Assembly (NCBI GenBank): GCA_014843695.1
Contig: CM026400.1
Coordinates: forward strand, 47,370,221-47,434,220
Direction of reading: 5' to 3'
From: Archivesica marissinica
Lineage: Eukaryota > Mollusca > Bivalvia > Venerida > Vesicomyidae
DNA: 64,000 nt
Part shown: piece after piece, positions 10,946 to 23,300 of the stretch
Numbering within the stretch: the first letter of the stretch is position 1
Layout of the letters: each line of letters begins with the position of its first letter
Notes under the pieces: generated by a model
Databases searched by the model: none
Told to the model about the DNA's origin: nothing
The model's input: only the letters and a program-made list of their open reading frames with translations
Position numbers and translations under genes: made by a program

Positions 10946-12089
10946 GTTTGTCCTAACCCGACACTACATAGCTTTTTAAGGGCTGGTACATTTCCAGTGT
11001 ACGGGTTACAGCGCTTTCTAAACTCAGTCGGCGGGTGTGGGACTCAGCAGTTTTCTGGAGCCAATCATAAGTGATTATTAACGAACGGAGAGTTCCGAGT
11101 AGTTACTAGTGTTCAGCACGACGATCAGTGTCAAATATAGCCTTGAGACATTCTAAAAATAGCAATTTGGGAAACCTAATGTGTTGCGATTTTAAAATAG
11201 CACGGCTATTAGTGTAGGTAAATCGTTTTTTAGAAAAAGCGTGACAATATTAAAGATAAGCGCGAGAGCGTGATTTGAGGTCTAAAAGTGTGAGTCTCAC
11301 GCCAAAAGCGTGAGACTTGACAGGTATGGTGTATGTATGTTCCATTAATGTCAAACCGGTTACGGGGACCTAGACATGATTTCTCAAGGTCTGAATCAGT
11401 AGTTTCGATAGACGCATCAATGCATTGAGTTGATTTGTTGTTTCTAGGATAATTGTTGACTTGTATCCTGGGTATACCGGTGACATAAGCAATAGTTTGT
11501 GTATTTTTGTTCCAAAACGAGGCTGTGCAAATAATGTTCAATCTCAATTAAGTATACTAATATTTATTTTATTGTATGCAATATTAGTTAGTAAGAAATA
11601 AATCATAATTAAATCAAAAACAAAGTGAAAGCAACAGCACATGCCTCCATCTTTTATTTACGCGGTGATACCAATAACCGGTGACGATGTAAATTTCACC
11701 TCACAAGTTTATACCAGTAGCAATAAATGCCATATAAGGCAATCATGTGACGTCACATGAGTAGCTGGCACCTTACAAATGTCAAATGCAGCCGATAGAT
11801 AACAAATCCATTGAAATTCACCTAAATATTGACAACATGAACAAAAACTTACTAGTGTAAGAGGTAAAAACAAGTTTTGAATAAATTACGGTAAATTTAC
11901 CCGTAGAAATGACATTTCAGCTAGTTTTTGCTATGGACAGTTGCAGAAATCTTACGGAAATTGTCAATTGTAAGCACAAAATGAACATGTGCGGTTCATT
12001 TGGATTTATTCTGATATCACCGCTTATTAGTATTCACCGATATTAGGGTCATTGGGGATACTGTTAGTGTTTGCGAGTTAATTTTTTAA
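10946..12089. other. Unassigned intergenic sequence
   Basis: Apart from the inverted SINE family E tail at 11325-11370, nothing recognisable on either strand. Confidence 0.5.
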
Positions 12090-12335
12090 TTTTTTTTAAT
12101 TTATACAAATTTATTTTAGCTCGATTGCGAAACATGTTCTTATAACTTATATTAATAACTCTCGAGACCTCATTCCTGATGGAATCTATCGCCACGAGGG
12201 AGAGAGAAGAGGCAACGTGGAAATTAAATGCCTTGCCTAAGGGCACAATCGAAACGGCTCCAGCGGGGTTCGAACTCCGGACCTTTTGCACCTGAAGCGA
12301 ACGCGCATCCACTGCGCTATCACGACTTCCAAGCC
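12090..12335 (-). mobile_element. SINE family B copy, directly adjoining the 27-bp array
   Basis: Reverse-orientation copy with complete head (box B GGTTCGAACTCC on this strand reads inverted). The minisatellite begins immediately at the 5' end of the SINE head. Confidence 0.8.
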
Positions 12336-13662
12336 ACGAGGACGAGGGAATAATAGCAAGCCACAAGGACGAGGGAATAATAGCAAGCCACGAGGACGAG
12401 GGAATAATAGCAAGCCACAAGGACGAGGGAATAATAGCAAGCCACGAGGACGAGGGAATAATAGCAAGCCACAAGGACGAGGGAATAATAGCAAGCCACA
12501 AGGACGAGGGAATAATAGCAAGCCACAAGGACGAGGGAATAATAGCAAGCCACGAGGACGAGGGAATAATAGCAAGCCACAAGGACGAGGGAATAATAGC
12601 AAGCCACGAGGACGAGGGAATAATAGCAAGCCACAAGGACGAGGGAATAGTAGCAAGCCACAAGGACGAGGGAATAATAGCAAGCCACAAGGACGAGGGA
12701 ATAATAGCAAGCCACGAGGACGAGGGAATAATAGCAAGCCACAAGGACGAGGGAATAATAGCAAGCCACGAGGACGAGTGAATAATAGCAAGCCACGAGG
12801 ACGAATAGCAAGCCAATAGCAAGCCACGAGGACGACGGGAATAATAGCAAGCCCGGGACGAGGGAATAATAGCAAGCCACAGGACGAGGGAATAATAGCA
12901 AGCCACAAGGACGAGGGAATAATAGCAAGCCACAAGGACGAGGGAATAATAGCAAGCCACAAGGACGAGGGAATAATAGCAAGCCACAAGGACAGGGAAT
13001 AATAGCAAGCCAATAGCAAGCCACGAGGACGAAACGAGGGAATAATAGCAAGCCACGAGGACGAGGGAATAATAGCAAGCCACGAAGGACGAGGGAATAA
13101 TAGCAAGCCACGAGGACGAAGAGAATAGCAAGCCACGAGGATGAGGGAATAATAGCAAGCCACGAGGATGAGGGAATAATAGCAAGCCACGAGGACGAGG
13201 GAATAATAGCAAGCCACGAGGACGAGGGAATAATATCTAGCCACAAGGACGAGGGCATAATAGCAAGCCACGAGGACGAGGGAATACTGGCAAGCCACAA
13301 GGTCGAGGGAATAATAGCAAGCCACGAGGACGAGGGAATAATAGCAAGCCACGAGGACGAGGGAATAATAGCAAGCCACAAGGTCGAGGGAATAATATCT
13401 AGCCACAAGGTCGAGGGCATAATAGCAAGCCACGAGGACGAGGGAATACTGGCAAGCCACAAGGTCGAGGGAATAATAGCAAGCCACAAGGACGAGGGAA
13501 TAATAGCAAGCCACGAGGACGAGGGAATAATAAGCCACAAGGACGAGGGAATAATAGCAAGCCATGAGGACGAGGGAATAATAGCAAGCCATGAGGACGA
13601 GGGAATAGCAAGCCACGAGGACGAGGGAATAATAGCAAGCCACGAGGACGAGGGAATAATAG
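12333..13662. repeat. Minisatellite, 27 bp (GCAAGCCACGAGGACGAGGG)
   Basis: About 48 units of GCAAGCCACRAGGACGAGGG followed by AATAATA. The 27-bp unit is divisible by three, which creates long open frames on both strands (up to 479 codons). These are not genes. Confidence 0.93.
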
Positions 13663-13731
13663 CTTTCTATGTTCATCAGTGAAATATTATTCGATCATTC
13701 ACAAACAAATATTCTTTTTATTTTTCGTTGA

Positions 13732-13870
13732 AATTGTATATTTTCACTGATATATTTCGTTGGAAAGCATAAGATAAACTAATTATTGTATATTTTCACT
13801 GATATATTTCGTTGGAAAGCACGAGATAAACTAATCTATTGTATTATTTCACTGATAAATTTCTATATAT
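13732..13870. repeat. Three imperfect copies of a 52-bp AT-rich unit
   Basis: TTTCACTGATATATTTCGTT and GGAAAGCATAAGATAAACTA recur in tandem. Confidence 0.75.
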
Positions 13871-14119
13871 AAAATATTTGGCGCAACTTTAAATTATTTA
13901 TTTATTTTGTTATTTTTTTTTGGCTTCATATATTTATTTGTGAACTATATGGCTCTTAGTTGGCTCCAAGTTTATTTAAATTGGCTCCAGACAAATATTC
14001 AGACAGAGGGAACCCTGGAAAGCATAAGATAGATAAACTAATCTATTGTATTATTTCACATGATATATTTTCAGGTTCACAATGGTCTCGTAATGTTGCC
14101 GAGCATTGCTTGTAGAGGA

Positions 14120-14200
14120 GAAAACACATAGAGCGTAAAAACAGATTGAAAACCAGCTTTGAAAACACATAGAGCGCAAAAACAGATTGAAAACCAGCTT
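14120..14200 (+). repeat. 41-bp perfect-length duplication just upstream of the GPCPD1 start codon
   Basis: Two adjacent 41-bp copies (14120-14160, 14161-14201) differ at one position and end 13 bp before the ATG. They probably lie in the 5' UTR. Confidence 0.8.
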
Positions 14201-14213
14201 TGAAAAGACAAGA

Positions 14214-14359
14214 ATGCTTGAATGTGTCATCTACGAGGTGTTGTTTAAGGTGCAGGCTTGCACGTGCTCGCGAGAGGTGGTGTGTGTGACGGGAAATTGT
14301 GAGGAATTAGGGAACTGGGACCCAGATAAGGCGGTTAAATTACATCGAGAGATGGACAA
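14214..14359 (+). CDS. GPCPD1: GPCPD1 exon 1 (start of CBM20 domain)
   Basis: ATG at 14214 opens 48 codons plus two bases, ending at donor GTGAGT (14360). The product contains the CBM20 signature GNCEELGNWDP. An in-frame TGA at 14160 limits the coding start to this ATG. A splice acceptor-like TTTTCAG around 14065-14073 suggests that a non-coding 5' exon could lie upstream, but no promoter can be assigned. Confidence 0.9.
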
Positions 14360-17300
14360 GTGAGTACTACCTACCATGGGTAGGTTGACATGTATTTCTT
14401 TGGTCTGCCTTATGACTTTATCGTATTTGTTTTCTAATTTTGTTTTTTCGGTTTAGAATACGTGATCTGGTAGTATTCGTTGTCCGTCCGTTTGTCAATA
14501 TTTGTCTTTGTATATACAGCCTAGCTAGTCTATTGTTCATTGAATAGTAACAACTGTGTTTGTAACAACTCTTAATGTTTTGACCAAATTTTGTTGGGGG
14601 TCTCAAATTCTTTCAAGTGAGTAAGCTGTATAACTGACTTGTGGAAGGTCGGTGGTTGTACCGGGATGCCCGTCCGTGCCTCAACTACTTCTCGGAGGGG
14701 CACACAGGGTCTTCCTCCACCGATGGTAGCTGGGGAGTAGCCATATGTGATATCAATTCATTTTCAATTAAAACTATTTATTGTCCGAGTTTTTACATTC
14801 ATTTTCAATTAAAACTATTTATTGTCCGAGTTTTTACATTCATTTTCAATTAAAACTATTTATTGTCCGAGTTTTTACATTCATTTTCAATTAAAACTAT
14901 TCAATGTCCGAGTTTTTACATTCATTTTCAATTAAAACTATTCATTGTCCGAGTTTTTACATTCATTTTCAATTAAAACTATTTATTGTCCGAGTTTTTA
15001 CATTCATTTTCAATTAAAACTATTTATTGTCCGAGTTTTTACAAACAGATGGCCTAGATGATATGACCTAAGCTGTTTGTGCGACTTAAAACCCCATAAA
15101 TGAACAAATTGTCCAGAGACTAACTAAAAACTAGTTATAACTGTACTAGCAGGGGCGTAGCTAGCTAGCGATTTTGAATTTGAAGTCTCGACTACTAAAT
15201 TGATACCAGAAGGATGCCGGTGTGCTAGAGGTGTCCCCTAGTAAAATTACGCATTTATATGATGTCAATATTTCGATATTTTTTGAGATATGATTTTGAC
15301 TTTTTATGTTGTGCAGAATATATGTTGCATCCTAGCCTGGGTTCCAGTCTGTCGATTTTTCACCAATTTACTTCTGGCAAAATGACAGCCTGGGGAAACT
15401 TGATTTCCGAGCATAGCGCCACCTACATTACACCCGTATTTACTAGGGTGTTGATTGAAGAAGGACAACACTTATCTGCAAGATACGATCACTAAAAATA
15501 GAAACGGAATCTTTTTGGAAATCGCCGAACAGGCACGATTATACTCGACCATTTCCGAAAATACATGAATGGTCCAGTAGCCTCATTTACATTACAAACA
15601 TATAATTTCCCGTTTCTTGAAACTTGATATTATCATAAACTCAATATGGCCCAATTAATGATCTCGGTATTAAAATATATTTATTTATTCGACTGACCAG
15701 GCAAAATATATCAACTGTTCCCAGGCTAGTGGCATCCAAGTGGACAACCCAACTCTTCATCCTATCCCCCCCCCCCCGCCACTGCATTTTTGTTATTTGT
15801 TATTTCTGTGAGATTCAAGTTAACTTGTCTTAGTAAATCTATTTATATAATTCTGTAAGTACCGGTATCTAGTAACTTTTATGTATGCATTTCAATAAGC
15901 GTCTACTTATTTAACACCAAGTAACTGACATGGACTGGTGCACCCATTCAACACCAAGTAACTGACATGGACTGGTGCATAATATTTTCAGACCAATAAA
16001 TTAATAAGAAAATTACAATTGGACCAGTACATTTATCAAAATGGGCAATTTTTGTCTAAAAATAGTAATATTACTGGCAAAAAGTGCAGATCCTGATGAG
16101 ACGGCTCGTCACGAGCCGGCTCATCTGGATCTACACTTTTTGTAAGCCTATTGAGAGGCCTGTGGTGTTGAAAGGGTTAAGAGAGGTGCTTTGTTTTTAG
16201 CAATGAGCGATTTACTGATTCGGTCTGGAAGCCAAAGGCAAGTCAGTATTTCCGAAAATATTGACTGGTCAATATTATCTCGGGAGGCGAATAGTATAGT
16301 TATTTCATTGGTGTTTGGGGGGACAATAGTTTTGACTGTTCCCCAAACACCCATGAAATAACTGTTTTATTACCTAATGCTCTATATAACTGTTGTACAT
16401 ACCTTATATTCTATAATATTTTACTAACTCAAAAAACATCCTCAGTCATGTCTTCAAACCTAGTCTGGGCCATAATTCAAGATCAATTTCTGTTTTTCCC
16501 AGTTTGTCGGCTGATGACTAATCAATCATCATTTGTAAACGCTTGGTTTTGGTCTGAAAGCCGGTACACCGGTAAGTATGCAATAAAATACGGAAAGGAA
16601 TTAATGAACGGAAAGGAGGGCTTCACAATAATTATGTATATCGATGACTTCAGGCGCAGTCAGAGCTAAAATGTATTCGGGACGTATTTTTTACTTTGAC
16701 TTCCATAACACCCTATTGCGCATCCTACTGCGCACAGTGAAAGCATACTCAGAGTATGATTGGTTCAAAAGTCTAGTATGAAACAGTTCAAACTATTGCC
16801 CGGTCAACAGTTCAAACTGTTGCCCAGACCTGAGCGAAGGATAAAAAAATGCAATGAAACAGGCAAAAATAACGAATTACAAGTTATATAGAGCATTAGG
16901 TAATAATAAATAATATTGACTGTTGGCCTATGGGACTTTTGCATTGAGTAGTTACGTGAATAATGGTCTTTGGTCGGAGTTGGTCTTGTACACAGGTTGT
17001 ATTGTAGCCTACTATGTCTATTTCTACAGGGATGTTTGGTCGAAAATAGTGAAGTTTACGAGCAGGCAGGAAAAACTTGAGTTTCGGTATTTCTTGGCTG
17101 AGCTTTTCCATTCAGAAGATGACGAAGAAAAGACAACTATTGTCACACAGTGGGAAACAAACAGACACCCCAGGGTTATATCACTCTGTGGTAAGTAACG
17201 CCACGTCTGATCAGGATCTATGTTGTTTACTATTCAGTGAAATGTTTTAGCTCCACTATCCGAATAGCAAACAGCATAGAGCTTAAACAGACGGCATGTT

Positions 17301-20300
17301 CTGTGCCGTCTGATCTGGTTCTATGCTGTTTGCAAAAGTGATTTTTATCTGCCGCTAGCGTGCAACGGGTTAATGACCATGGCAATGCCACAGATGACCC
17401 CCAAAATTATTATCGTGGAAAACACTGCTGGCATGTTAAGAACAGGGGCGTAGCTAGCCTTTTTGAATTTGTAGGTTTGACTAATAAATTGAGCATCAAC
17501 GGTACAGTGGTGGTGGTGGTGTTGTCTGGCGGCATGCTACCACAGTGTTGTCTGGCAGCATGCTCCCACAGTGTTGTCTGGCAGCATGCTCCCACAGTGT
17601 TGTCTGGCAGCATGCTCCCACAGTGTTGTCTGGCAGCATGCTCCCACAGTGTTGTCTGGCAGCATGCTCCCACAGTGTTGTCTGGCAGCATGCTCCCACA
17701 GTGTTGTCTGGCGGCATGCTCCCACAGTGTTGTCTGGCAGTATGCTCCCACAGTGTGTCTGGCAGCATGCTCCCACAGTGTTGTCTGGCAGCATGCTCCC
17801 ACAGTGTTGTCTGGCAGCGGCATGCTCCCACAGTGTTGTCTGGCAGCGGCATGCTCCCACAGTGTTGTCTGGCAGCATGCTCCCACAGTGTTGTCTGGCA
17901 GGCTGGCAGCATGCTCCCACAGTGTTGTCTGGCGGCATGCTCCCACAGTGTTGTCTGGCAGCATGCTCCCACAGTGTTGTCTGGCAGCATGTTCCCACAA
18001 TGTTGTCTGGCAGCATGCTCCCACAATGTTGTCTGGCAGCATGCTCCCACAGTGTTGTCTGGCAGCATGTTCCCACAGTGTTGTCTGGCAGCATGCTCCC
18101 ACAGTGTTGTCTGGCAGCATGCTCCCACAGTGTTGTCTGGCGGCATGCTCCCACAGTGTTGTCTGGCGGCATGCTCCCACAGTGTTGTCAGGCAGCATGC
18201 TCCCACAGTGTTGTCTGGCAGCATGCTCCCACAGGAACATATTTTGAATCCTAGAACATCGATGGTGCACTCTGTCTCATTTCAATGTAACAGAAATGTC
18301 ACAAAAATATATTAATTGTGTCGGGAGTCCGTCTCCGTGGTCGAGTGGTTACGGTCGCTGACTTGTATACCACTGTAACCTATCATCACTGATGGTCACG
18401 GGTTCGAGCCCCGCTCAGGCCGTGTCTCATTTATATGAAAAAGTTGGCAGTTTCTTACGGAGGTTGGTGCACCCAAGTACTGGTTAACCGCTGGAGCCTG
18501 CCCAGGAAAGGTGTTGTTAAGTAAACTGCCTGCCGGCGATATAGCCCGAAATGGTACTGATGCAGGCGTAAAACCCGAAATATAACATATATTGTGTCGG
18601 GAGATATTTGACCGCTGGTCGAGATTCTATACCATAGAGACGTGTCCACTGCACCTTTTATTGCATTTTTGACATACAATGTACCGTCTATAAGGCAGCC
18701 CCCCCCTACTTTTGTCATGAGTTTTGGCATGCACTCGCATATAAGATGGGTTGATAAAATGTACACCAGACCATGTTGTTGCATGTTTGGCTCAGTGCAA
18801 GTTGAAGAAACTTTCAGTGTTAGAGTGCTCTCTTTCTAAAACGTTACTATGGATACCATTTAACACATTTGTTTAGCAGTCAATAAGATGGGAAGCTACT
18901 TTGAGGCCATAATCTTGTGTTTGTTTTACGTTTATTTATCGTCGCTACTGGTTGCCATATCAGCGACGCCTCCTGAAGAGATTAGTCCTTTTTAGATATT
19001 TGGAGGATAGTGCAATGATACAGACAGAGACCCATTCTAGAGTCTCCTCTGGTTCTTTTACGTGCACGGTGCAACTATGTAAGTAAAAGATCCATTGGCT
19101 CCCAGTTGGCTCCAATTTATTCTAATTGGCTCCAATGTTTTCAAAGTGGCGGCAGAGGTGGTTCAAACAAAAAATCAGCCAGAGGGAACCCTGAATGTGT
19201 GTCACGATGAACCAATATCTAAGGTTAAGGTCACTGATTCTGTTACGGTCAGTGATTCTACCAATATCTAAGGTTAAGGTCACTGATTCTGTTAAGGTCA
19301 CTGATTCTACCAAGATCTAAGGTTAAGGTCACAGTATTTTATTTTGCTTGTTCACAGAACGTGAAAAGGGAACAGACACCAATAGCGCAGCCGTGTTTGG
19401 GGACTATGGTAAGTAGTCGTGTTATTGGCTATCCTGTCCGTCTTTCTGCACTCACATTAATGGGTACTTGTATAGAGAGAGAGAGACGAGAGAGAGAGAG
19501 AGGAGAGGAGAGGAGAGAGAGCTATGGATCGATTGTCTAGTGTTAGCTGATATATGGCTATAGTGTTAGCTGATATATGGCTATAGTGTTAGCTGATATA
19601 TGGCTATAGTGTTAGCTGATATATGGCTATAGTGTTAGCTGATATATGGCTATAGTGTTAGCTGATATATGGCTATAGTGTTAGCTGATATATGGCTATA
19701 GTGTTAGCTGATATATGGCTATAGATTCTTTTACATGGCTAATATAACAATTGAGCTGCAGCCTTTAAGATTGTTAAAAATTCCACATTGCCTCTTCTCT
19801 CTCCCTCATGTCGATGGATTCTACCAGGAATGAGGTCTCGAGAGCAATTAAACTATGATGTATGGCCTTGTTTCGCAATCGAGCTAAAATTAATTTTGCA
19901 TAAACTTATGTCATATTCAATGGAAAACTTCTTATAATTTTAATGCGTAGAAAAGTCAATGTTTTGTCTGGCTGTCCGATTAGCGCTATGGTTAACGCGC
20001 TCGCTTCTCACCAATGCGACCTGGGATCGATCCTCGGACCGGGAAGTATGTGAGATGGTACTGTGGTAGCCAGATCAGACAGGTGGTTTTTCTCCGGGTA
20101 CTCCAGTTTCCTCCCTCACGAATGACCACATTTACGCTTTCATCCAAGCCAAAGAGAGTGATTAATATAAGTTGTTATAGCTCGTTTCGCAAGACGAAAG
20201 ATACACTTAGATTGTGATTTACTAATTTTTACCAAAAATGCTAGGAAGTATTGATAGTCCATTTAATTGGTATTGAAATGAATCACGCGTGTTCCATTTG

Positions 20301-23300
20301 CAGATAATACTCATTATGTTACGAGGGGCTGGCTGATCGACCAATCACAAATCAACATACGTCTCCATGGCAACCCGATTAAGATGTGGAGCAAGAAATA
20401 CATGAACCAGACGTTTGGTATCAAGTGTACACCGATAGATCACCGATACAGAGATGTTATTATTTATTATTATTTCTATTACTGCCTTATGTCAGTCATT
20501 TTCTTATTATTGGGAGGTCACTCTGTTGTGGCAGAGAGTAGACCACCCACATTTCCTGGGTATTTTTGTTTTATTACGTTTATTTATCGTCGCTACCGGT
20601 TGCCCATATGAGCGACGCCTCCTGAAGAGATTAGTCATTTCAGATTTTTGGAGGATAGTGCAATGATACAGACAGAGACTCATTCCAGAGTCTTCTCTGG
20701 TTCTTTTACGTGCACGATGTAAAGCACCGACACGATACCTCGGTTTAACGTCCCATCTGAAAGACTATTAATTTTATTATAGTCAGGCGAGGGATCGAAC
20801 CTGCAATCCCTGGATTACCAGTCCAGCGTGTTACCACTGGGCTATAGATCCGTCTGTGATTTCCTGGGTAAGAACCAGCACTCGGTGCCATATGTCAACA
20901 TAATGCAATCATACCGCTGTATGTCAACATGATGCAATCATACCGTGGTATGTCAACATGATGCAATCATCCAGCTGTATGTCAACATGATGCAATCATC
21001 CAGCTGTATGTCAACATGATGCAATCATCCAGCTGTATGTCAACATGATGCAATCATACCGTGGTATGTCAACATGATGCAATCATCCAGCTGTATGTCA
21101 ACATGATGCAATCATCCAGCTGTATGTCAACATGATGCAATCATCCAGCTGTATGTCAACATGATGCAATCATCCAGCTGTATGTCAACATGATGCAATC
21201 ATACCGCTGTATGTCAACATGATGCAATCATACCGCTGTATGTCAACATGATGCAATCATACAGCTGTATGTCAACATGATGCAATCATACAGCTGTATG
21301 TCAACATGATGCAATCATACAGCTGTATATCAACATGATGCAATCATCCAGCTGTATGTCAACATGATGCAATCATACAGCTGTATGTCAACATGATGCA
21401 ATCATCCAGCTGTATGTCAACATGATGCAATCATACCGCTGTATGTCAACATGATGCAATCATCCAGCTGTATATCAACATGATGCAATCATCCAGCTGT
21501 ATGTCAACATGATGCAATCATACTGCTGTATGTCAACATGATGCAATCATACCGCTGTATGTCAACATGATGCAATCATACCGTTATATGTCAACATGAT
21601 GCAATCATACAGCTGTATGTCAACATGATGCAATCATCCAGCTGTATGTCAACATGATGCAATCATACTGCTGTATGTCAACATGATGCAATCATACTGC
21701 TGTGTGTCAACATGATGCAATCATACTGCTGTATGTCAACATGATGCAATCATCCAGCTGTATGTCAACATGATGCAATCATACCGTTATATGTCAACAT
21801 GATGCAATCATCCAGCTGTATATCAACATGATGCAATCATCCAGCTGTATGTCAACATGATGCAATCATACTGCTGTATGTCAACATGATGCAATCATCC
21901 AGCTGTGTGTCAACATGATGCAATCATACTGCTGTATATCAACATGATGCAATCATCCAGCTGTGTGTCAACATGATGCAATCATACTGCTGTATATCAA
22001 CATGATGCAATCATCCAGCTGTATGTCAACATGATGCAATCATACCGCTGCATGTCGTCATAAGCTATTACAACCTGGGTTATTAATATAAGTTGTTAAA
22101 ATTTGCTTCGCAATCGTTGTAAAATAAATGAAGTTTAAACTTAAAGCTAATAGTCTTCACGAATCTTTGCCAGAGGTTGTCGGACATCGGTCTGAACGAA
22201 GGATGTTTTGTCTGACATGTCCTGTGGTCCTACGGAAATCGGGAAGGATGTTGAGTCTGTTCAATGTGATGTTTGACTGTATTTGTGTGTATGTTAATGT
22301 ATCTCTTGGTATTTGTATTAAGGATGGGACCAAATATCCGAATACCTGGTCGAATATCCGAATACCTGGCCGAATATTCGAATTCCTGTCCGAATATCCA
22401 AATATCCGAATACCTGGCTGAATATTCGAATCCTACTTCGGTATTCTAAAACCAAAAAAAAAATTAAACATTTTAATTTAAGTGTTTATTTTACTATTGG
22501 CTATTTCTAGTTATTTCAATCCATAATGTCCACTGATTCGCACATTCTCGGGTTTTTGTTTAGGTGCGAACACTTGGCCACCTGTTCCCAATCTCACGCA
22601 CCCTTACAATGTGTTCTTTTAGAAGCATGGCTTCAAACAACTTTTAATAGGGCCAATTACACGTACAAATCATGTACATGCAGGTTCCTTGTTATGCTTG
22701 TGTTCAACAATAGAAACAGGCCGTTCATAGTCCATGTCAATAGAAGCCAATTTCACAAGGTATCAAATACACGCGTGTACTCGTGAATAGGTGTCCGGTT
22801 TGAAACCGTTAGAATTTAATGTGACATCGAATATTCGAATACTATTCGAATACCACTTTCGAATATTCGAATGCCAAAATGGGCGGGGCTTGTGCGGTTA
22901 AATAGGTGTCAAATTTTATGCTTCGCCAAATTTCACAGTTATGGTACATTAGGATTAATGTCTTCAAATTTGTTTATATTGAGGTAGTCGCGAATAAAGG
23001 ATGTCTGCCGTATAAAAATAACACAAAGTCTTCAACAATCTTCTTCTTCCTTACTCTTATCAAAGTTGTTGAAATAGTGACCCTGTGGTCAAAAATGTGC
23101 GATATAAGGCCATCATCATTCATGGCCCTCTTGTTTACCTGTACGTGAATGTCTGTGTGGGTGTTTAAATGCGTCTGTGTGTATGTGTGTATTTTTATGT
23201 CTGTATATTTGACTCTATTTATGTATGTTTTTACACTGTATTTGTGTGATTGAATATATTTGATTGTGTTTTGACTGTGGTGTCTGACTGTATCTGTACA

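Noticed and set aside
12064..13676. Open frames of 382-479 codons on the minus strand and 177 on the plus strand
   Set aside because: They come from the 27-bp array whose unit is a multiple of three. Frames are open on both strands, repeats are low complexity, and the ends run into a SINE.
17410..18315. Several 210-295 codon frames (Cys/His-rich peptides) in intron 2
   Set aside because: Produced by the 26-bp array, which cycles through the frames. The cysteine-rich look is a repeat effect, not a zinc-finger or toxin-like protein.
20890..22052. CRISPR-like regularly spaced repeats
   Set aside because: Units are contiguous 29-mers with no unique spacers, in an animal intron. The same applies to the other arrays.
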